Below are positions 7,562 to 13,733 of a DNA stretch of 16,700 bases, piece by piece. Each line of letters begins with the position of its first letter. The first letter of the stretch is position 1. This stretch comes from Bacteroidota bacterium (GTDB taxonomy: Bacteria; Bacteroidota; Bacteroidia; Flavobacteriales; Flavobacteriaceae), in assembly GCA_022601215.1 (NCBI GenBank), contig JAHZIZ010000198.1, positions 1 to 16,700 on the forward strand, read 5' to 3'. The notes beneath the pieces are model-generated. The model searched no databases, was not told the origin of the DNA, and saw only the letters and a list, made by a program, of their open reading frames with translations. The position numbers were made by a program, and so were the translations under genes.

Positions 7562-8377
7562 TTACAGGTAATCAAACTCCGTATCACCACTCTGTATGGT
7601 ATAGTTTTCTGTTGTAAAATTGAAGAATATTTTTCCTAACCCTGTATTCGTCTGATTATAGTTAACAGAAATAAGACCTCCTATTGCTTCTTCTACAACA
7701 CCATTCTTTGTGTAGGTTGCAGCATATCCTTCCGTAGGCAACGCATAATTACCCGAAGCAGCATCTTGAGGAATGGTTAACGTGATAACAGCATCATCCT
7801 TTAAACCACTAACAACAATGCTCCCCCCAGTTTGTACGGCAGTAACATTAACAGCTTCCCAAGAACTGTTATTCACATTAGCAGTCATTTCACCATCATT
7901 TGGCACCTGCTCTCCTCCAGGCAAACCACCATCTAAGAAGGAAACCTCAAAAAAGAAACCTTTATCTACTGTAAGTGTATCCACACCTTGTTGCACGGCC
8001 TGAAAATTAAAAGATCCTGTAAGCCATCCACACTGCAGACATCTATCTGTTAAAACAATTTCACCAGAATTACTAGGCGCAGCAGAAGTTGCATAAAGAT
8101 TCCCATTAGCATCTTCGTAGGTTGCAAAATTAGGAGATCCTCCACCCAGTGGATATTCCTCCAAGACAGCTCTACGTATTTGTAGGGTTAGTGTTTCACT
8201 GGCATTTACACCTCGAATAGTGTAAGATCCATCGTCGTTTCGCACTGCTCTAACATCGGCAGACTTAAAGAAGGTGCTGTCGAGTTGTCCTTGTAATGCT
8301 GGGCTGTTATCTTCTGTGTTTTCACAGCTAGAAAACGCCAATACTGCTACGAAAAGTAGTAAAATTAGTTTTCTCAT
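7562..8377 (-). CDS. Lipoprotein with two tandem related domains
   Basis: This 271-residue protein starts MRKLILLLFVAVLAFSSC and has its lipidated cysteine at position 18. An upstream in-frame TTG at 8405-8407 is rejected because it lies inside the promoter box. After the cysteine the sequence is acidic (ENTEDN), which could fit a Bacteroidota surface-export signal. Two halves look related, about residues 28-128 and 164-256. Each runs hydrophobic strand, AxxVxAV, GS, GL/GV, TLxI, G-x-Y/P, ATYxxNG, A, G-x-I, then G-x-F-x-F. The pattern recalls small flavobacterial lipoproteins of the DUF6252 kind (tentative). Only the first half has the extra Cys113 and Cys116 (RCLQCG). It is monocistronic, with its own promoter and a strong terminator. 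The function is unknown. Confidence 0.85.
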   Translation of the reverse strand: MRKLILLLFVAVLAFSSCENTEDNSPALQGQLDSTFFKSADVRAVRNDDGSYTIRGVNASETLTLQIRRAVLEEYPLGGGSPNFATYEDANGNLYATSAAPSNSGEIVLTDRCLQCGWLTGSFNFQAVQQGVDTLTVDKGFFFEVSFLDGGLPGGEQVPNDGEMTANVNNSSWEAVNVTAVQTGGSIVVSGLKDDAVITLTIPQDAASGNYALPTEGYAATYTKNGVVEEAIGGLISVNYNQTNTGLGKIFFNFTTENYTIQSGDTEFDYL

Positions 8378-8404
8378 GTCTAGATTTGGATAAATAGGTT
8401 GGAA

Positions 8405-8412
8405 CAAATATA
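8405..8412 (-). promoter_or_regulatory. -7 box for the repeat lipoprotein gene
   Basis: TATATTTG on the minus strand fits TAnnTTTG exactly. It is 27 bases before the ATG at 8377, so transcription would begin near 8398 with a leader of about 20 bases. The -33 element is not clear. It is divergent to the rpsP promoter. Confidence 0.5.
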
Positions 8413-8454
8413 AAATAAAAGTTTAATCTACCTAGTTTTCAGGCAAATTAATAC

Positions 8455-8462
8455 TATCTTTG
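8455..8462 (+). promoter_or_regulatory. -7 box of the rpsP operon promoter
   Basis: TATCTTTG matches TAnnTTTG exactly. A start near 8469 gives a leader of about 45 bases that contains a hairpin. The -33 position is poor; TTTT is found at a 15-base spacing. Confidence 0.5.
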
Positions 8463-8484
8463 CGGACTTTTAAAAATTAAAACC

Positions 8485-8499
8485 GAGGTCGTGTACCTC
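8485..8499 (+). promoter_or_regulatory. Hairpin in the rpsP leader
   Basis: GAGGT and ACCTC form a perfect 5-bp stem with a five-base loop. The flanks AATTAA (8475-8480) and TTAATT (8505-8510) can pair as an outer stem, ending three bases before the start codon at 8514. This would put the start region of rpsP next to a two-part structure, as expected for an autoregulatory ribosomal protein leader. The structure is visible; the role is an inference. Confidence 0.45.
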
Positions 8500-8513
8500 A
8501 AAAATTAATTACT

Positions 8514-9044
8514 ATGCCAGTAAAAATTAGATTACAAAGACACGGTAAAAAAGGGAAGCCTTTTTACTGGATCGTAGCGGCAGATGCTCGCTCGAAAAGA
8601 GATGGTAAATACCTAGAAAAACTAGGGACTTACAATCCAAATGTAAACCCTGCAGAAATCAACTTGGATGTTGATGGTTCTGTTCAGTGGTTACAAAACG
8701 GTGCTCAACCAACTGATACAGCAAGAGCTATTCTATCTTACAAAGGAGTTATGATGAAAAAACACCTTTTAGGAGGTGTGGCCAAAGGTGCTTTAACAAC
8801 TGAGCAAGCAGAGGAGAAATTCAACGCTTGGTTAGAAAATAAAGCAAATACCGTTGCTAGCAAGGAAGGTAAATTAGCAGATGCGCAAGCAAAAGCGAAA
8901 GCTGAAGCTTTAGCTGCTGAAAAAGCAGTGAATGATGCACGTATTGCAGCAAACACACCTGCTCCAGAAGTAGTTGAAGAAGTTGTTGCCGAAGGAGAAG
9001 AAGCTCCCGCAGCGACAGCAGACGCTTCAAAAGAAGAGGAATAA
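8514..9044 (+). CDS. rpsP: 30S ribosomal protein S16 (bS16) with long tail
   Basis: The N-terminal region of about 80-90 residues is typical S16 (MPVKIRLQRHGKKGKPFYWI, then ADARSKRDGKYLEKLGTYNP), a primary-binding protein in small-subunit assembly. The whole protein is 176 residues, about twice the bacterial norm of around 80-90. The added part (about 95-176) starts with a predicted helix (TTEQAEEKFNAWLENKA) and becomes an Ala/Lys/Glu-rich and finally acidic, probably disordered tail. Such extended S16 proteins are common in Bacteroidota. It is the first gene of an operon with rimM (12 bases between stop and start) and trmN6. The ATG is preceded by a structured leader. Confidence 0.97.
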   Translation: MPVKIRLQRHGKKGKPFYWIVAADARSKRDGKYLEKLGTYNPNVNPAEINLDVDGSVQWLQNGAQPTDTARAILSYKGVMMKKHLLGGVAKGALTTEQAEEKFNAWLENKANTVASKEGKLADAQAKAKAEALAAEKAVNDARIAANTPAPEVVEEVVAEGEEAPAATADASKEEE

Positions 9045-9056
9045 AACCTTGACGTG

Positions 9057-9581
9057 ATGCAAAAGAAGGATTGTTTCTTCGTTGGCAAAATCGTTAAAAA
9101 ATACAGTTTTAAGGGGGAGTTACTAGTGAAGCTAGATACTGACGAACCTCAACAATTTTTAGAAATGGAATCTGTTTTTGTGTACAAACACAAAAATTTG
9201 ATTCCATTTTTTATTGAGACCCTTTCCCTTCATAAATCTTCACTTTTACGAATTAAATTTGAAGAAGTAGATAGCGAGGCAGATGCCGACTCTCTAATGG
9301 GTAGTGAATTATATCTTCCTTTGGATTTCTTACCAAAACTCTCGGGTAATCAGTTCTACTATCACGAAATCATTGCCTACCAAGTCGATGATTTAAAATT
9401 TGGCCCTTTAGGAACAATAACTGGGGTAAATGACGCAACAGCGCAACATCTACTGGAAATAAATTACCAAGGAACAGAAGTCCTGATTCCTATAAGTGAT
9501 GACATCATTAAAAAAGTAGATCGTAACTCGAAAAAAATACTCATTGAAGCTCCTGAAGGCTTGATAGAACTATACCTCTAA
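9057..9581 (+). CDS. rimM: Ribosome maturation factor RimM
   Basis: This 174-residue protein assists late 30S assembly, especially around the 16S head where it binds S19. The N-terminal beta-barrel begins CFFVGKIVKKYSFKGELLVK; the C-terminal PRC-barrel runs from about residue 95 (QFYYHEIIAYQV) to PISDDIIKKVD and ends PEGLIELYL. The ATG at 9057 is preferred over the in-frame GTG at 9054. It lies directly behind rpsP, as in many bacteria, but trmD and rplS of the classical operon are absent. Its stop codon overlaps the next ATG by one base (TAATG), which suggests translational coupling to trmN6. Confidence 0.95.
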   Translation: MQKKDCFFVGKIVKKYSFKGELLVKLDTDEPQQFLEMESVFVYKHKNLIPFFIETLSLHKSSLLRIKFEEVDSEADADSLMGSELYLPLDFLPKLSGNQFYYHEIIAYQVDDLKFGPLGTITGVNDATAQHLLEINYQGTEVLIPISDDIIKKVDRNSKKILIEAPEGLIELYL

Positions 9582-10294
9582 TGTCAAAGCCTTTCCAATT
9601 CAAAGAATTTACCATTGCGCAAGATCGTTGCGCGATGAAAATTGGCACCGATGGAGTGCTGTTAGGCGCTTGGGCTCCTATTGATCATCAACCAAGTTCC
9701 GTTCTGGATTTAGGCTCAGGAACAGGAATAATTGCCCTACAACTAGCTCAACGAACCCTGGCTCACACAATAGATGCCGTTGAAATTGATGAAACCGCTT
9801 ACGAACAGAGCCTAGAGAATTTTGAAGCTTCTCCTTGGGGCGATCGTTTGTTCTGTTACCATGCTTCCGTCCAAGAATTTGCTAGTGAAATAGAGGAGAA
9901 ATATGACCTCATAGTGAGTAACCCACCCTTCTATTCGGAAGATTTCAAAACCAATAATCCGGCTAGAGATCTTGCTCGGTTTAGCGATGCCTTACCGTTT
10001 CAACATCTCATCGTTTGCGCTGCACATTTACTCTCTGAGAAAGGAATATTCTCTGTGATTATTCCGAAGAAAGAAGAAAGAGAATTCATTAAAATTGCTG
10101 CCAAATCTGATTTGTTTCCAATAAAGATATGCCGCGTAAAAGGGAATCCTACGGCAGAAGAAAAACGAAGTCTTCTTGCCTTTAAACGCACAAGAAGCAA
10201 CTCTATAATCGAAGGATTAACTATAGAAAATTCTCGCCACAATTACACAGAACCCTACACTGCATTGGTCAAAGAATTTTACTTAAAACTCTAA
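9581..10294 (+). CDS. trmN6: tRNA1(Val) adenine-37 N6-methyltransferase, YfiC/TrmN6-like
   Basis: This 237-residue class I SAM-dependent methyltransferase fits the family length. The family-typical N-terminus has the TDG motif in MKIGTDGVLLGAW (residues 19-31). The SAM motif I is VLDLGSGTGIIAL (41-53), the acidic loop end is VEID (67-70), and the amino-methylating motif NPPF is at 114-117. In E. coli the homologue methylates A37 of tRNA-Val. The C-terminal half carries the basic RVKGNPTAEEKR segment likely used in RNA binding. It shares the rpsP-rimM operon by a one-base overlap, a sensible context for translation-related RNA modification. Its stop codon overlaps that of the convergent downstream gene. 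The exact tRNA target is inferred from the family. Confidence 0.9.
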   Translation: MSKPFQFKEFTIAQDRCAMKIGTDGVLLGAWAPIDHQPSSVLDLGSGTGIIALQLAQRTLAHTIDAVEIDETAYEQSLENFEASPWGDRLFCYHASVQEFASEIEEKYDLIVSNPPFYSEDFKTNNPARDLARFSDALPFQHLIVCAAHLLSEKGIFSVIIPKKEEREFIKIAAKSDLFPIKICRVKGNPTAEEKRSLLAFKRTRSNSIIEGLTIENSRHNYTEPYTALVKEFYLKL

Positions 10295-11181
10295 TCATCC
10301 TTAGCGCTGATTCGCTCCAGCGGCCTTGTGAGACAGGTTGGTCCGCCACCTCCTTTTACACTTATTTCTCTTCCTTCATAACAAAACACTTCACATCCGG
10401 CGGCTTCAAGGCGTTTTTTTGTTATTGGATTCCCCTTCACCATCATACACTTTCGAGGAGCAATTGCCAATACATTGCACCCCATAGATTCAAACTCTTC
10501 ATCCGGAACTTCAATAAGTTCAAAACCTCTTCTTTTTAGTTCATTTCTAAAAGCTATAGGCATTAAAGGAGAATAAACAACCGCAAGATCTTTATCCACC
10601 GGACTTAACACAGACATTAGGTGAAACACATCTAAAGGACCCTTATAATGTGGCATTTCTGCAACAATAACTGTAATACCCTTAGCTTCAAGTATAGTTT
10701 TAAGTTGCGCAATACCCGCTACATTCGTTCTATAGGTATGTCCAACTGCCAAGGTTTCTTCATCCAACCATGCCACATCACCACCTTCCAAGGTCCCTGG
10801 CGAAACAATTTCTCCCAAAATGGGAATCCCCTCAGCTATAAATGCTTGCTTTTGCGCAACAGGTTCCAAATTCCTGTCAGGTTTTCCCATATTACAGATT
10901 ATCATCCCAAAATCAGTCGCAATGGCCGCATCACGACAATAAATAGAATCAATAGACACACTTAGATCCTCAGGAAAATATTTCAGATCAACCGCATCCT
11001 TCTTTAAATAATTTTCGAAAGTCGTGTACTCTTTTAGGGCCTCAAGATAATTAGGCTTCTCCAAGTAATTAAGATCTTTCCATTGTTTACTGAGTAAATG
11101 GTCTGATACAAAAGCAAGTGCTGCGGGTTTAATAAATAGGGATTTGACCTTTAGAAATTCAGAATGGTGTGTACTTTTCAT
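10291..11181 (-). CDS. Arginine deiminase/DDAH-superfamily guanidino hydrolase
   Basis: This 296-residue cytosolic protein has the pentein-fold catalytic set. Cys283 is the nucleophile in GGGGPTCLTRPL, His187 is in LDVFHLMS, and the guanidino-binding acids are E132 and D135 in LEGGDV. R83 and D84 are in YCRDAA, and R151 in TYRTN lines up with the substrate-contact Arg of DDAH. It probably hydrolyses a guanidino compound such as arginine or methylarginine, giving citrulline plus ammonia or a methylamine. The length and the RTN motif favour the dimethylarginine dimethylaminohydrolase side, but the GGGGPTCLT motif also resembles arginine deiminase, and amidinotransferases share the fold. Its ATG overlaps the stop of the antiporter gene (ATGA), so the two are translationally coupled and the antiporter probably brings the substrate. 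Confidence 0.8.
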   Translation of the reverse strand: MKSTHHSEFLKVKSLFIKPAALAFVSDHLLSKQWKDLNYLEKPNYLEALKEYTTFENYLKKDAVDLKYFPEDLSVSIDSIYCRDAAIATDFGMIICNMGKPDRNLEPVAQKQAFIAEGIPILGEIVSPGTLEGGDVAWLDEETLAVGHTYRTNVAGIAQLKTILEAKGITVIVAEMPHYKGPLDVFHLMSVLSPVDKDLAVVYSPLMPIAFRNELKRRGFELIEVPDEEFESMGCNVLAIAPRKCMMVKGNPITKKRLEAAGCEVFCYEGREISVKGGGGPTCLTRPLERISAKDD

Positions 11182-12494
11182 GTGTTATTTCGATTATTCC
11201 ATTTCATTAAAAGATAAAAGGGGATTCCTAGAACTAAAAGAAGAAAACCATAGAAAACGGTCTCACTACCCGAACCATAAATAGCCCATAATGAATAGAC
11301 AAAACCTAGCGTTGAAAGCACAAATGCAGACAACCGTTTTTTTCCATACAATTTTTTATCTATTACGACTAATGCATAGGCCGCTGCTGTAAACAAATAA
11401 GGCACCAAACAGCAAAGGGTTGTTAGCAAAACCATGAACTCGAATTGAGTAACCAGACCTTCGGTAAAATTCATTAACATAATAAGAGAGGATAACGAAC
11501 TTCCAATAATTAAACCTATTATGGGCGACCCTTTCTTATTTTCCTTTTTAAAAATTCTTGGAAACAAATTGTCTTGAGCAGAAGCCATCGGGATTTGCCC
11601 CATAATTAATATCCAACCATTCAAAGCTCCAATTGCTGCAATAGCTGCACCTCCTGCCACAAAATATCCAGCATAATCACCACCTATCAATTGAGCGGCT
11701 TCTGCAAAAGGAGCCGCAGAATTCCTTAATTTTTCAACAGGGAGAATTCCAAATAATACAATGGTTCCCAATATGTAGATTGTAGTACTTATTATGGTTC
11801 CTAACATCGTTGCTTTTGGAGTCACAATCTCAGGGCTTTCCATATTGTTAGTAGGAATGGTAGCACTTTCTAATCCTAAAAAAGCAAAAAGAGTCAATGT
11901 TGCGACAGCTGATAATGCGAAAAAATCACTCCCCTCGGTTAAATTGAAAGAAGGGAAATTCGCGATGTCAAAAAAGAATAGTCCAAAAGCGATTACAAAA
12001 AATAGCGGTAATAGTTTTAAAAAAGTTGTAACCACTTGTATCACACCAGACTTCTTTATTCCTAGTGAATTGGTCCAGGTAAAAAACCATATAAATCCAA
12101 GTCCTAAACTTATTGAGTATATCGGAGTATCTTCCAGTACCGGAAAAAAGAAACTGAGTGCACCAACAATGGCTATAGCAATGGCTCCATTAGTAATCCA
12201 AATAGATATCCAATAACCCCAGGCCACAAGAAACCCTATAAAATCTCCGAAACCAGCTCTTGAGTATGCATAGGGGCCCCCACTTTTCGTTGTTATAATC
12301 TTGCTAAAATTACTAAAGATTTTAGCTAAAAATAAGGCGCCTGCAGCTGTAAACACCCAACCTAATAAACTTATACTACCATAAGAAGCTAATGCAGCAG
12401 GTAGCACATATATGCCCGAACCAATCATATTCCCAACCACCAAAGCAGTCGCTGTTACTAAACCAATTTTTTGAGGTCCGGAATTTTCTGCCAT
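11178..12494 (-). CDS. AdiC-like APC-family amino acid antiporter
   Basis: This 438-residue inner-membrane permease has about 12 hydrophobic segments, the AdiC size. Residues line up with the E. coli arginine/agmatine antiporter nearly number for number: S26 in MIGSGIYVLPA binds the carboxylate, Y94 matches Tyr93, N102 matches Asn101, E209 in GLES matches Glu208, and W294 in NGWILIMGQ matches the gating Trp293. The distal Trp202 is replaced by Phe203. The C-terminal YGSGSETVFYGF also parallels AdiC VGSGAKEVMWSF. This places it in the basic amino acid/polyamine antiporter group, but PotE- or CadB-like substrates cannot be excluded. It is the first gene of an operon with the guanidino hydrolase, which favours arginine-like cargo (inference). 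Confidence 0.85.
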   Translation of the reverse strand: MAENSGPQKIGLVTATALVVGNMIGSGIYVLPAALASYGSISLLGWVFTAAGALFLAKIFSNFSKIITTKSGGPYAYSRAGFGDFIGFLVAWGYWISIWITNGAIAIAIVGALSFFFPVLEDTPIYSISLGLGFIWFFTWTNSLGIKKSGVIQVVTTFLKLLPLFFVIAFGLFFFDIANFPSFNLTEGSDFFALSAVATLTLFAFLGLESATIPTNNMESPEIVTPKATMLGTIISTTIYILGTIVLFGILPVEKLRNSAAPFAEAAQLIGGDYAGYFVAGGAAIAAIGALNGWILIMGQIPMASAQDNLFPRIFKKENKKGSPIIGLIIGSSLSSLIMLMNFTEGLVTQFEFMVLLTTLCCLVPYLFTAAAYALVVIDKKLYGKKRLSAFVLSTLGFVYSLWAIYGSGSETVFYGFLLLVLGIPFYLLMKWNNRNNT

Positions 12495-12564
12495 AAATTA
12501 TTTAGGATGTGTTAATTAATTATTACCTAAATTTAGTGTAATTTAAATATACAATTAAAAGTTA
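12495..12564. promoter_or_regulatory. Divergent promoter region, antiporter and Rieske genes
   Basis: This very AT-rich 70-base spacer separates the two divergent genes. A perfect palindrome CTAAATTTAG (12527-12536) reads as a TAnnTTTa-like -7 box on both strands, about 28-33 bases from each start codon. No good -33 box is seen. It may be shared by both promoters or be an operator. Confidence 0.3.
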
Positions 12565-13647
12565 ATGAAGTTTAGAATCAATCCGGATATAACAAAAGCA
12601 GAAACTCTTCCAGCGTCTTTTTACAAAGATCAGGTTGTTTTCGATGCGATTAAAGAACGTATTTTTTTAAAATCATGGCAATGGATAGGTGATGAGGATC
12701 AAGTAAGGCTGCCTAATTCTGTGTCTCCTTTTATTCTTTTAGATAGCTATTTAACAGAGCCTTTATTGATAACTCGCGATGCCAATGACAAGATAAACTG
12801 TATGACAAATGTATGCACCCACCGAGGCAACTTAGTGGCACTTAATGGGGGTGCCACTAAAAATTTAGTTTGCATGTATCATGGAAGGCGGTTTCACCTG
12901 GATGGTAAATTTATGAGCATGCCTGAGTTCGAAGAAGCTAAAGATTTTCCAAGACCATGCGACGATTTACACAAATTCCCATTGGAAAAATGGGGTCCTT
13001 TTTTGTTTGTTGGATTGAACCCTGAATTTGACTTTAAACAAGTAATCAATAAAATGAACGAACGTGTTGGTTTTTTGCCCCTTGAAGAATTTTCATTAAA
13101 CAAAGCACTATCAAAAGACTATTTAGTACATGCGCATTGGGCGCTATATTGCGATAACTATTTGGAAGGTTTTCATGTACCCTTTGTGCACGACGGACTT
13201 AACCAAGTGCTGGATTATGGTAGTTATACTACTGAAATTTACAACCATTGTTCACTCCAAATTGGCTACACCAATGAAGCTACAGAAATATTTGATCTCC
13301 CAAAGAATCATATTGACTATGGAAAAAATGTTGGAGCGTATTACTACTGGGTATTCCCCAATATGATGTTCAATTTTTACCCGTGGGGCCTATCCGTTAA
13401 TATTGTTAAACCCATTAGCATCAACAAAACCAAAGTTTCCTTTATCTCATATGTATATGACGAATCTAAGTTGGATAAGGGAGCTGGAAGTTCATTAGAA
13501 AAGGTAGAGCGCGAAGATGAGTTTGTCGTTGAAAATGTCCAAAATGGAGTAAATTCGTCTTTCTATAAAGCGGGCCGTTTCTCTCCGACTAGAGAACAAG
13601 GGGTACATCATTTTCATCGTTTACTGGCAGATTTCCTCAATAAATAA
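12565..13647 (+). CDS. Rieske-type mononuclear iron oxygenase, alpha subunit
   Basis: This 360-residue protein has an N-terminal Rieske [2Fe-2S] domain, with ligands C84 and H86 (CTH) and C103 and H106 (CMYH). The catalytic domain holds H204 and H209 in NYLEGFHVPFVH and probably D318 in the late EDEFVVENVQNGV segment. The residue that bridges the two metal centres is Glu201 instead of the Asp of most ring-hydroxylating dioxygenases. The C-terminus (VENVQNGV, then SPTREQGVHHFHRLL) resembles choline monooxygenase and glycine-betaine demethylase relatives. It likely hydroxylates or demethylates a quaternary ammonium or N-methyl compound (inference). A separate reductase is required and none is in the window. 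It is divergent to the antiporter operon and has its own terminator. Confidence 0.85.
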   Translation: MKFRINPDITKAETLPASFYKDQVVFDAIKERIFLKSWQWIGDEDQVRLPNSVSPFILLDSYLTEPLLITRDANDKINCMTNVCTHRGNLVALNGGATKNLVCMYHGRRFHLDGKFMSMPEFEEAKDFPRPCDDLHKFPLEKWGPFLFVGLNPEFDFKQVINKMNERVGFLPLEEFSLNKALSKDYLVHAHWALYCDNYLEGFHVPFVHDGLNQVLDYGSYTTEIYNHCSLQIGYTNEATEIFDLPKNHIDYGKNVGAYYYWVFPNMMFNFYPWGLSVNIVKPISINKTKVSFISYVYDESKLDKGAGSSLEKVEREDEFVVENVQNGVNSSFYKAGRFSPTREQGVHHFHRLLADFLNK

Positions 13648-13652
13648 TTCCC

Positions 13653-13676
13653 ATCTTCGATCGAAGATTTTCTTTT
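13653..13676 (+). terminator. Terminator after the Rieske gene
   Basis: The perfect 16-base palindrome ATCTTCGATCGAAGAT folds as a 6-bp stem with loop GATC, and TTTCTTTT follows. It lies six bases past the stop codon and separates the Rieske gene from glutaryl-CoA dehydrogenase. Confidence 0.65.
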
Positions 13677-13704
13677 AAAAATGTAGGACAATCAATTTGT
13701 GGTT

Positions 13705-13718
13705 TTTACATTTGTAAA
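13705..13718 (+). promoter_or_regulatory. Operator-like dyad over the GCDH promoter
   Basis: TTTACA-TT-TGTAAA is a perfect inverted repeat inside a larger GGT...ACC dyad (13701-13720). It covers the -7 box TACATTTG (13707-13714). A bound regulator would block the promoter. The start codon is about 20 bases further on. No -33 box is obvious. Confidence 0.45.
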
Positions 13719-13733
13719 CCAAAAACTTACAGC

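Noticed and set aside
8738..9088. A 116-residue open frame on the minus strand opposite rpsP/rimM
   Set aside because: It mirrors the Ala/Glu-rich tail of S16, giving a low-complexity Ala/Ser protein, and lies wholly antisense to a well supported gene.
11794..12216. A 140-residue open frame on the plus strand inside the antiporter gene
   Set aside because: It is antisense to transmembrane segments with clear AdiC homology and its product matches nothing I recognise.
13712..13720. TTGTAAACC, identical to a biotin operator (BirA) half-site
   Set aside because: The second half-site at the BirA spacing is missing; the actual symmetry is TTTACA-TT-TGTAAA, and the gene is not a biotin gene.
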